Below are positions 55,011-64,000 of a stretch of 64,000 bases of DNA, piece by piece. The translations under genes were made by a program, and so were the position numbers. How positions within the stretch are numbered: the stretch's first letter is position 1; each line of letters begins with the position of its first letter. The stretch comes from Diabrotica undecimpunctata (taxonomy: Eukaryota > Arthropoda > Insecta > Coleoptera > Chrysomelidae): the NCBI RefSeq assembly GCF_040954645.1, contig NC_092811.1:86667199-86731198 (forward strand), written 5' to 3'. A model generated the notes under the pieces. It worked only from the letters and a program-made list of their open reading frames with translations. It ran no database searches and was not told the origin of the DNA.

Positions 55011-56340
55011 CAATACACTTTTTAAATTACCAAAAAGAAGATTGTATACATGGAAATCTCCTGGAGATACAACGAATAGATTAATTCGAAATCAAATTGA
55101 CTTTAGTAAATTAAACAAATTGATTTTGTCCTCATTAGAAAAAGATTTCGTAATTCTATACTTCCTGTTAAAACTTACCCTGGAGCAGATATCGGTTCAG
55201 ACTATAACCACACAGTAGTCACATAACGAACCAAATTAAAAGAGAAGTTGATTAAAAAACCAACACAAAGTAGAATTGATATTAAGAGATTAAGAGAACC
55301 ACAAACAAAGGAAGAAACTGTGAAAACTCTTACTAAAAATTTACATAATGCTCAAGAACTGAATAAAAGTAACTATCTTCTTCTTCTTCAGTGCCTTATC
55401 CGGTCCGGATGTTGGCGATCATCAAGGCTATCGTGGTTTTGTTGACTGCTCTGCGAAACAGCTCCCAACAGGACGCTGAGATCATCCCAAACCATTGTCG
55501 GAGATTTTTCAACCACGAGATACGATGGCGTCCCGGTCCTCTTCTGCCAAATACTTTACCCTGCATAACGAGTTGAAGAATTCGATATTTTTCTTCGTTC
55601 CGCATCACGTGGCCGAGGTACTCAAGCTTACTTTGTTTAATTAACTTAAGCACTTCTTTTTCTTTTGTCATGCGCTGTAGGCCCTCAACGTTGGTTACAT
55701 GGTCCACATGAGATATTTTTAGTATCCTTCTGTATATCCACATCTCGAAGGCTTCGATTCGTGTTTCAGGGGCTTGCGTCAGTGTCCAGGCTTCAACTCC
55801 ATATAGTATCACTGGAAGAACGTAGCACCCCACTTAAGGATCTCAACTTAATAAATGTAGACCGTGCCATTTCAATTCTGGATCTAATCTCTTGAGCGTA
55901 GTCCCATTGTACGTTGAGGGTAGTTCCGAGGTAGGTGAATCTGTCGACTCTCTAGTAAAGTAACTATAACATTGATAAAAAATGGGAGAATATAAAACAA
56001 GCAATATTTAAAACAGCAAATAAAAACTTAAAACCAAAGGAAAGAAAACATAAAGACTGAATGACTGAAGAGATACTACTATTATTGAATGAAAAAAAAA
56101 ATCAATTAAAACAAAAATTGCAATTAAATATAATAAAACCAATGGATTAATTAAAAAGAAAATGAAAGAAGATAAAGAGATAATGTTACACGAGGAATAC
56201 CAAGAACTGGAAGACATTGAGAAAAAATATGACTTTTTTAACGTACAGAAAAAAATTACAGAACTAACAGGAATAAAACACTTCAAACTAGGCAACCAAG
56301 AGATGAAAGTGGTGAATTTATAACATATATAGTACGTCCA
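55011..56340 (+). pseudogene. RTE-like LINE 'C': endonuclease end and linker only
   Basis: Begins with NTLFKLPKRRLYTWKSPGDT and IRNQIDFS (endonuclease C-terminus), breaks frame, then gives IKRLREPQTKEETVKTLTKN linker sequence, interrupted at 55377 and resumed at 55957. It ends in EEYQELEDIEKKYDFFNVQKK before 56330. It is truncated at both ends; no RT. Confidence 0.72.
55377..55956 (-). mobile_element. RTE 3' fragment (antisense) with 11 bp duplication and (GAA)n tail
   Basis: Flanked by aaagtaactat at 55366-55376 and 55957-55967. The minus-strand frame 55833-55396 is open: LPVILYGVEAWTLTQAPETR, LEYLGHVMRNEEKY, GRRGPGRHRISWLKNLRQW. The tail is GAAGAAGAAGAAG. Same design as 42179-42649 but a different copy, inserted antisense in LINE 'C'. 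Confidence 0.92.
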
Positions 56341-56620
56341 CTCTATCTTTTCCCATGCGTCATGATTCATTTTCAAACAAGTTAAATCAAAATATTAAAT
56401 GAAACGTACATCGATGTGTAGATAATTATCATTGATACCTACTACTGTCAATTAAATCACTACGAAATAGCTATTATCCCGGTGGATGTATTTTTAAAAA
56501 GTTAAATTTAGTAAATATATTATTTATTATAATTTTTGTGTATTTGGATTAGTATTCGTTGGGAATAGGATTAATAAAAATATGATGAAAAGAAGATTAA
56601 AAAGTAACCTTAATATTATT
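56341..56620. other. Spacer without supportable gene
   Basis: AT-rich sequence up to the I-element target site. The plus-strand stretch flanking the site, read across the I element's two ends, keeps an open frame for about 35 codons, with too little information to name it. Confidence 0.4.
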
Positions 56621-56965
56621 TGTACAATCTGTGGAGTGAAATTTACCGAAACGTCAAAAGTTTGAATCTTTCTAGCGGTAAATTTAAATATTGGTTGTCT
56701 TTATACTTACGAGAGTATATCGCAAAATTTAATATATAATAATTCACAATTACAGCGTAGAGACAACAGTTTCGATATACAACGTAATATACTACAATTT
56801 TTACTGGCTGGGTTAAAGAAATTTCAGACAAGAGTCTTAAGAGATAGAGATAATTAATCTACTTTTATATAACTCTTTATATATAAAATAACTTCTAGAG
56901 CATTGGTAAGTCTTTTCCATTACATATTTTTTTCTATATTAGTAAAATTTTGATCAGCTACTGAT

Positions 56966-58408
56966 ATGTCACCGCATGGCGGCAAGAAAAAGCCACCTGA
57001 TCTTCAAGCGATCAATAATGAAAACGATAATATGGATATTTCGAATAATGAAAATAATACAATAATAAATGATAAGTCTGATAATGAGAAAAAAAATAAA
57101 TTTAATCAAAGCGACAACAGATACAAGAATAATGCTGTAGGGCCATACTTAGTTGTAGTAGAAGGAATCGAGAAAAAATTCAAAATAGGCAAGTATAATC
57201 ATTTACAAATAGCAAATGACCTCTTCAATTTAAATTTAAAAGATATCTTGGAGGTTAAAGTCAAAGGTATAAATAAAATTGGTGTTTCTTTCGCAAACAG
57301 CGAAGCGGCTAACAATTTTATTAATAACCCTATCAATCTTAAAGATAAATATAAAATATATATTCCATATAATCAAATAACATGTAAGGGCATCATCAGA
57401 GATGTTAACCCGTCACTAACCGAAGATCAAATCAAAAAATCAATAATCTCACCCTTCGATGTTATAGACATCAAAAGACTAAACAGGAAAATTATTAAAG
57501 ATGATAACTCGGTTGAATATGCTCCTACAGGCACAATACTTATAACTTTTGATGGTAAGATATTGCCAAGAGAAATAAAAATTAGTTATCTTAAATTTAA
57601 CATTATTCCATATGTGTCGAGAGTCACACAATGTTATAAATGTTTGATATATGGTCATACCAGGACTCTTTGCAGAACTAAACCAAAATGTCATAATTGT
57701 GGACAACAGGTGGAAGAGGGTGAATTAGAGTCACATCTAGAGGCAAAATGCCTAACGATGTGTATATATTGTAAGAGTCCTGAGCATAACTCAGTTAATA
57801 AAAAGTGTCCTGAATATACCAGACAAACAGAAATTAAAAAGTTAATGGCATATGAAAACTTATCATTTTATGAAGCTGCACAACTAGCACCAAAAAATTA
57901 TTTAAGTAAAGACTATAGAAAAGAAGATAGTCAATACCATCCGGCTAACTTCCCAAGTATAAAACCAAAACAAAATACAGAAAACAACAGTATTAATATT
58001 AATCAAAGAAGAACTACTGCAAGCCAGTGCATAAATTCTAAAAGGAGTTACGTTTCTGCAGCCAAATCAACGGGAACAATAAAGAAAAGAAATATTTCAT
58101 ATGATAAAACTATACATGAATCGCAATTAATAAATCAAAATGGTAGATTATCTCAACTAAATAGTACAGTTCAAATTAATGACACTCCATCTATATCTGG
58201 TATTAATAACAACAATTTAAAACATAATTTTAATAAATCAACGCCTGTTAGTGCATCGCAAAATTACTGTAATACAATAGATGATTTATACAGAAAATTT
58301 ACAAATATGAATAAAGAAGAACAAATTAAAATTAGAGAATTAATATTAACATATTCAGAACTCAACAAATCAGTTCCTGATCTAGACGATCAGGACAAAT
58401 ATTATTAA
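56966..58408 (+). CDS. I-element ORF1, gag-like nucleic-acid-binding protein
   Basis: 480 codons, intact. Acidic Asn/Asp-rich N-terminus (1-50), then an RRM-like central region (about 50-210: LVVVEGIEKKFKIGKY...), then three Cys/His zinc knuckles: CYKCLIYGHTRTLC, CHNCGQQVEEGELESHLEAKC and CIYCKSPEHNSVNKKC (about residues 220-285). An NLSFYEAAQLAP segment follows, and a Ser/Asn-rich tail. Known: the I/jockey ORF1 protein coats the element RNA and forms the RNP. The start is the first ATG in the frame after the leader; ORF2 starts 16 nt after the stop, so re-initiation is likely. Confidence 0.93.
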   Translation: MSPHGGKKKPPDLQAINNENDNMDISNNENNTIINDKSDNEKKNKFNQSDNRYKNNAVGPYLVVVEGIEKKFKIGKYNHLQIANDLFNLNLKDILEVKVKGINKIGVSFANSEAANNFINNPINLKDKYKIYIPYNQITCKGIIRDVNPSLTEDQIKKSIISPFDVIDIKRLNRKIIKDDNSVEYAPTGTILITFDGKILPREIKISYLKFNIIPYVSRVTQCYKCLIYGHTRTLCRTKPKCHNCGQQVEEGELESHLEAKCLTMCIYCKSPEHNSVNKKCPEYTRQTEIKKLMAYENLSFYEAAQLAPKNYLSKDYRKEDSQYHPANFPSIKPKQNTENNSININQRRTTASQCINSKRSYVSAAKSTGTIKKRNISYDKTIHESQLINQNGRLSQLNSTVQINDTPSISGINNNNLKHNFNKSTPVSASQNYCNTIDDLYRKFTNMNKEEQIKIRELILTYSELNKSVPDLDDQDKYY

Positions 58409-58424
58409 AAAAATAAAACAAATT

Positions 58425-61400
58425 ATGAGTTACACCAACAACTCACTTAAAAACATTAGTTTGATGCAATGGAACATGAATGGCTTTCAATCCAATAATT
58501 ACAACCTGAATATCTTGATAACAGAACATTCTCCTGATATCATTATGTTAAATGAAACCAAACTTAAACCTCATCAAATATGTAGAATTAAAGGTTATGA
58601 TGTAATTAGGGAAGATATAGAAAATGGAGCAGGAGGTATTGCCACACTCATTAAAAATAATCTAATTTACAGTAGGGTTAATTTAGACTCCAAATGGCAA
58701 AGCCCTAACTTTAGATATATAGCTATCAAAATAGATAAATATACAATTATAAACATTTACTCAAACCCAAAAAATAAATTATCATATAATTTTTTTGAAT
58801 ATATATATAATAATTGGAACAATGTGCTCATTATGGGAGACTTGAATGCACATCACCCATGTTGGGGTAGTCAAGTAAGTAATAGAAATGGTAACCTTTT
58901 ATTAAAAATCTTTGACGAGTTTAATTATATATACTTAAATGATGGAAGAAGCACTAGAATTCATACCCCACTAGAGGGATCCAGTCCTGTAGATCTATCA
59001 TTTGTATCTGACTCTCTAGCAATACAATGTACATGGAATGTCTTGAAAGATTGTGGTAGTAGCGATCATTTTCCTACAATTATTCTAATGAAAATTAACT
59101 ATAGTGAAGGAAAAAGCATTACAACCAATAAAAACTTAAATTTTAGAAACAACATTAGAGAAATTGATTGGAACAAGTATAGTAAATACATAGAAGAACA
59201 TTTAAATATAGAAAATCAATCCTATGATCACTTCACAAGTATAATTAACCAAGCAGTAGAAATTGCTATCCCAAATAAACAAGGCAGAGGCATAAGAAAA
59301 CTGCAATATCAAAAAAGAGTACCTTGGTGGGACCAGGAATGCACTGAAATAATAAATAAAAGAAAAGAAGCGTTAAAGGAATTTAAAAATAATTTTAATC
59401 TTAATAATTATATCAATGCAAAACACATAATTGCTAAATCAAAACGACTTCTAAAAACAATAAAGAAGCAAAAGTTTATGGAATATTGTGGGAGTATTAA
59501 TAGAAACGTAGACATCAGCTCTATTTGGCAAACTATAAGAAAATTTAAAAATGCATTCTCTCAACCTTCAAACAATAAACTTCCCAATGAAAAAATAAGT
59601 TATGAAATATTAACTAACCTTTCGGTAACTAATATTGAACCGGATTTTGAATTACAGACCATTGATCACTTGTCTAGTGAATTCAATCTCACGGAATTAA
59701 AAAATAGTCTATTTTTAAAGAAAAACACATCACCAGGCCTTGATAATATTAACTTTAATATGTTAAAACATTTACCTGAAATAGGGCTAATATGGCTACT
59801 AAATTTATACAACAAGGTTAAAGAAGGTGAACTGATTCCCAATGAGTGGAAAACTCAGATTATTATAAGTATTCCTAAGAACAACAAAATTCAAAATTAT
59901 AATTTAAAAGCAGAAAATTATAGAGCTCTGGGACTTTCATCATGTGTAGTAAAACTACTGGAATCAATGATTAAGAATAGGCTGGATTGGATCGTGGAAA
60001 ATCAAAAAACATTTAGCCAATTTCAAGTAGGATTTAGAAAAGGTATGGGAGTTAACGACAATTTAAATTATTTAAATACTTATGTTCAATTGGCTTTCTC
60101 ACAAAACCAATATGTAAATGCTACTTTCTTAGATATTAAAGCAGCTTTCGATCATGTGAATATTTACATACTATACAGACTTCTTAATAATCTTCATATT
60201 CCAGTAGACATCAATAACCTTATATTTCAATTCTTAAACAATAGGACTCTATATGTTAAAAATCATTATCACGAAATGGTTGGACCATCGCATACTACAC
60301 AAGGTCTAATACAAGGCTCACCTTTAAGCCCAATATTATTCAATATTTATCGTAAAAATATATACACAATAATGCCTGAAAATTGTGTACTTCTGTCATA
60401 TGCAGATGATCTAATTATCTTAACAAAAGGTAGTAATTTTAACCATATAGCAAATCAGGTAAACTTTATCCTATATGAATTATCCAAATGGTTTGATACA
60501 CATAATCTTAAACTATCCTCATCAAAATGCGAGACTTTGTGGTTTAAAATGAACCGTCCTATTAGTAATCCACCAGATATAAAAATTAATGACTATATAA
60601 TCCCTAATGTTCTGTCGAAAAAATATTTAGGTATAATATTTAAGCACAATCTAAATTGGTCAGACCAAATAGATAACATGATTAATAAAGCCCAAAAGGG
60701 CATTAATATAATACGTGCTCTTTGTAGAGTATAGTGGGGATCAGACCCAAGAACACTAAAATTAATATATAATGGCTTGATACAATCACAATTAGATTAT
60801 GGCGCTAGTATAATTAATAACTTCTCTCAACAAAATTTTATGAAATTAAACCGAATACAATTCCAAGCTTTGAGAACAACACATGGGATGATGAAATCTA
60901 CTCCCACTAATGTCATTTTAGCAGAAAGTGCAACTATCGATCTACACCATAGATTTAAATGGATTGCCACGAAATACATAGCAAAGATTAGCACAACTCC
61001 AAATCACTCATTATTAAATATGCTTCTAGACTTAAAAAAATATCATGGTTATCAACAAGGATATTGGAAGGGAAAAAATCCAACATATTTGATTGACGCT
61101 CTAACAGAAGTTAAAAAGTTTTTACCATCAATGAACACAAGTGACATACCAGCCTGCTACTCAAATGAATATGATATCTACACTTATAATGTACCAATTA
61201 TAAAAACATTATTAAAAAAAAAATAGTTTCCATAACCTTTGGGAATATTACAATTTTGTAAATTCGTATTACTATAATTACATACAAATATTTACAGATG
61301 CTTCAAAAAAACAAAAAAATCAAAACCTTGAGGAAGCCAAAACGGGCATAGGAATACACATACCTAGTATAAATTATTCCTTTTCTGAAAAAATTCCTTC

Positions 61401-62169
61401 ACTTATTAATATCTGTACAGCAGAAATAATAGCTATTCAAAAGGGTCTAATGATTTGTGAGGAAAAAAGTTTTGATAAAGCTATATTATTTACGGACTCA
61501 AAGAGCGCTATAGACAACATTAATAACAATATGATAACTGCAACAAAAGATTACAGAGTCTTGCAAGTTAAAAAGAAACTATACTATTTAAATAAATATG
61601 GAAAAGATATTAGATTATGTTGGATTCCTGGACATAATGATATCAAGGGAAATGAAATAGCTGACAAACTGGCAAAGATTGGGGCTGAATTAAATATTCC
61701 TGCTAAAATTCGATTAAGTAACTTGGATATCATGCCATTATTAAAAAATAAAATATGTTCTATGCATCAAAATAATTGGTTAAATTCTTTTCAATATAAA
61801 GGCAAGTGGTATAACAACATACAAAATTGTTTTCCTAATAAACCATGGTTTGACACAATCCCATACATAGATAGGCGGCATATTACTACCATTATTAGAA
61901 TGGGGAGTGGTCATTGCCTGACCGGAGTACATTTATATAAAATCAACATTCGCGATAACCCATACTGTAAATGTGGGCAAATGGATACACTAGAACACAT
62001 ATTTTGGGAATGCCCAATAAACAAAATAAAAGATTATGATGTCTATCAGGAGCTGATCAAAATTAATATTAAAACCCCAATTAACATACCAATGCTTCTA
62101 TGCGAGATTAACCCTAAAATTATCAAAATTCTTATCAGATTCCTACAGATCAACCATATAAAATTATAA
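58425..62169 (+). pseudogene. I-element ORF2: APE endonuclease, RT, RNase H; one stop, one frameshift
   Basis: 58425-60734: endonuclease LMQWNMNGFQSN, IIMLNETKLKP, GAGGIATLIKN, VLIMGDLNAHHPCWGS and CGSSDHFPTI; RT NTSPGLDNINFNMLK, ENYRALGLSSCVVKLLE, FQVGFRKGMG, ATFLDIKAAFDHVN (motif A), QGLIQGSPLSPILFNIY, LLSYADDLIIL (motif C), KKYLGIIF. A TAG at 60732 precedes WGSDPRTLKLIYNGLI (the frame continues to 61226). A slip in a run of 10 A before 61226 shifts the frame; RNase H follows from about 61290: IQIFTDAS, CTAEIIAIQKG, ILFTDSKSAI, WIPGHNDIKGNEIADKLA, then a CKCGQMDTLEHIFWECP finger. All catalytic residues are present. Confidence 0.94.
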
Positions 62170-62407
62170 CCTTAATAATAACCTATCCAATATTAACATT
62201 TAAACCAACGATAAGAAAATAGAAAACATAAATAAAATGTAGATTTGTAGAAAAAATGTCTATATGTTAATGATAATTGATAATAGGGCATGAGATATTC
62301 TCAGACTCACGACAGTGGCCCAAAAATTAACAAAACAAATGTACTGGCTGATTATTCAGAAGAATAAAAGCCAAAAAGAAGAAGAAGAAGAAGAATGTAC
62401 AATCTGT

Positions 62408-63129
62408 CAAAATACTTATTATAAATTTTTTATGATGTTTTTTATAAATTTGATTCTATTGTCACATATCAGCAGTGTCGAACGTGGTTATGATTTGGAT
62501 GGGTTACCGCTACGGAACCACGTAGCTGTGGAACACCTCGTGTTGTTGCCTTACTTTTTTTAATTGTTGGTATTATTCTGCGGACTTTTTTGGAAAATAG
62601 TTAGTATTAAACTTAGTTTAATATTTAAAAAAAATACAAATAAACTGTTTAAAATATATTTATTTCGTTGAAATCATATAATAGAAGTATAACTTCTTAT
62701 GTGTGTACTAAGTACACATACTCTTTTTTTCATTAAAGTGTTTATTCTTTTTCACTATTGAGGAGATTGATGGACTCAACATTAAACAGCTTGAACCTGA
62801 TACATTACTAGTATAAACATAAATGTAGAACGGTAATAAATAAATTTAAAAAAAGTCACAAAAACAAAGTTAATATTGTTAAAAAGATTTAATATTACCT
62901 AATGATGAGAAATTCAAAACTATGGAGTGATTTATATGAAAAACAATTAATATTTTTAATATATTGCACCATTAGGGAAACAGTGACATAAGTGCAAATT
63001 TTTCACAAATTGAGTTATCAACACTACAATCTTCCTAATACTCGTCTTTGCTTGGGGACCCAACAGTAATTGCAATTCTTCCTTTTGTCACTCATGTGAT
63101 TTTAACCCATTTATGGATTTAATTGAAGG
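62408..63129. other. Spacer without supportable gene
   Basis: AT-rich. Small palindromes (agaagtataacttct at 62683-62697 and tgtgtactaagtacaca at 62701-62717) are present. The open frame ending at 62563 starts inside the I-element 3' end and is not a gene. Confidence 0.4.
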
Positions 63130-63345
63130 AAAAAGATCTGTTTCGTGGTTATCGTATGTCACTCAATATTGTACTGAAAGACATTGGTTTTAAATGGCTA
63201 AAAGATAATCCAAGGTGAGGATTGATGGAACAATCTCATATTGCTGTGAAGAGAGCAGAATCTTTGAGATTATATAAAAAATATAAACATGAAAAACTGT
63301 ACAACTTTGTTTTTATAGATGAAACTTGATCTATAGATCTATATG
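63130..63345 (+). pseudogene. DDE transposase fragment around the first catalytic Asp
   Basis: Plus-strand reading gives RMSLNIVLKDIGFKWLKDNPR, a TGA, GLMEQSHIAVKRAESLRLYKKY, then LYNFVFIDET followed by TGA where the family has Trp. This is the segment before and around the first Asp (DETW) of a DDE_3-type transposase common in insect genomes. Both flanks are missing; superfamily not assigned. Confidence 0.55.
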
Positions 63346-63384
63346 TCGAAAACCGTAATATATTTATATTCAGTATAATATATA

Positions 63385-64000
63385 ATGGAATGATGAAAAG
63401 ATCCCTAATGATTGGAAAACTGGGATTATATGCCCAATCTATAAAAAAGAGGATAAACTAAAATGCGAAAATTATCGCGGCATAACCCTCTTGTGCACGG
63501 CGTACAAAATTTTTACTTACATACTAAACAAACGACTCCAACAACTAACTGAAAATATTGTCGGGGAATATCAAACCGGTTTCCGACAAGGAAGATCTAC
63601 AACTCACCAACTATTCACAGTGAAACAAATTTTAAACAAATCCTGGAAATATGATATTGACGTCCACAACATATTCATATATTTTAAACAAGCCTACGGC
63701 TCAATTAATAGGAACAAGTTATATCAAATATTGCAGAGCTTTAATATCCCCCAAAAATACATCCGACTGGTAAAAACAATAATAGATTCGTCAATAGCAA
63801 CTGTCAGAGTCCAAAATGAGCTCACTGAAAACTTTACAATAGTCCAGGGATTAAAGCAAGGAGACGGGCTGGCACCGACACTATTCAAGCTGACCTTGGA
63901 ATATGTGATAAGACAGCTGAATATAGGAAGAGGTAATCTCCTAACAAATAAATCAATACAGATTGCCGCCTATGTCGATTATATCAGCATCATGTCTCTC
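63385..64000 (+). pseudogene. LINE reverse transcriptase, partial at window edge, catalytic residues changed
   Basis: A frame without stops of about 200 codons up to the edge: IPNDWKTGIICPIYKKEDKL, NYRGITLLCTAYKIFTYIL, YQTGFRQGRSTTHQLFTVKQ, then NIFIYFKQAYGSINR, where motif A normally reads IDFKQAYDS (Asp to Tyr at 63680-63682 and Asp to Gly nearby), QGLKQGDGLAPTLF, and AAYVDYISIM in place of YADDI (second Asp to Tyr). Same broad LINE type as 'P'. No stops, but the active site is destroyed. Confidence 0.85.

Larger units (their letters stand above)
56633..62395 (+). mobile_element. Full-length I-clade LINE with 12 bp duplication
   Basis: Flanked by tgtacaatctgt at 56621-56632 and 62396-62407. 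A 333 bp 5' leader, ORF1, ORF2 with RNase H, a 3' untranslated region (62170-62370) and a (GAA)n tail. Length is 5763 bp. Two lesions in total, so the insertion is recent. Confidence 0.95.

Noticed and set aside
62315..62563. 82-codon frame across the I-element 3' junction
   Set aside because: It starts in the element's 3' untranslated region and crosses the tail and duplication; no domain.

Overview
This is a eukaryotic, almost certainly insect (beetle-like) genomic window: AT-rich, GT-AG introns, no prokaryotic gene organisation, and dominated by transposable elements. The only host gene I can support is on the minus strand: three well-spliced exons (25819-26115, 14534-14779, 1-215) of an AMP-binding acyl-CoA synthetase of the 4-coumarate-CoA ligase/firefly-luciferase-like family. 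All three exons are in phase 0 with consensus splice sites and no stop codons. The gene runs off the left edge at its 3' end, and its 5' exons were not found. Its introns are 11.0 and 14.3 kb long and consist mostly of nested transposons.

Left third (1-14.5 kb, intron): a Penelope-like fragment with a GIY-YIG endonuclease, a near-intact hammerhead-ribozyme motif and inverted terminal copies; a CR1/jockey-type LINE 5' part; an internally deleted piggyBac; a complete 2.8 kb pogo/Tigger element with TA duplication, inserted into a PIF/Harbinger element whose transposase and MADF-BESS genes are interlocked (each has an exon inside the other's intron); a LINE 3' scrap; and an ~830 bp near-perfect palindrome.

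Middle (14.5-32 kb): an RTE-like LINE split by a Helitron (17420-22861, inserted beside the catalytic YADD motif) and by a 1.3 kb solo LTR with a GTAA duplication, ending in a long (ATATT)n tract. Then comes exon A, and only 21 bp upstream of its acceptor a copia element (26137-31981), itself split by an antisense LINE.

Right (33-64 kb): a LINE interrupted by a TA microsatellite; a minus-strand LINE (34.8-46.7 kb) interrupted by a 358 bp element and by a 9.5 kb element ('X') with long inverted arms. X carries outward-facing hammerhead-like motifs, a 14 bp target duplication, a nested Sola-like DNA transposon and a full-length RTE element. Next is a plus-strand LINE split by a minus-strand CR1-like LINE, into whose (AAT)n tail a structurally complete R4/Dong element with an uninterrupted 1180-codon ORF has inserted. 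A full-length I-clade element (56633-62395) follows, with a 12 bp duplication, two ORFs, an RNase H domain and only two lesions. The right edge holds a DDE transposase scrap and a partial LINE whose reverse-transcriptase catalytic residues are mutated.

The elements do not work together as one system. The window is a stratified record in which target-site duplications and tails give the order of insertion. The observations most worth following up are the paired hammerheads in element X, the interlocked Harbinger genes, the Dong insertion into another LINE's tail, and the copia insertion next to a host splice site.
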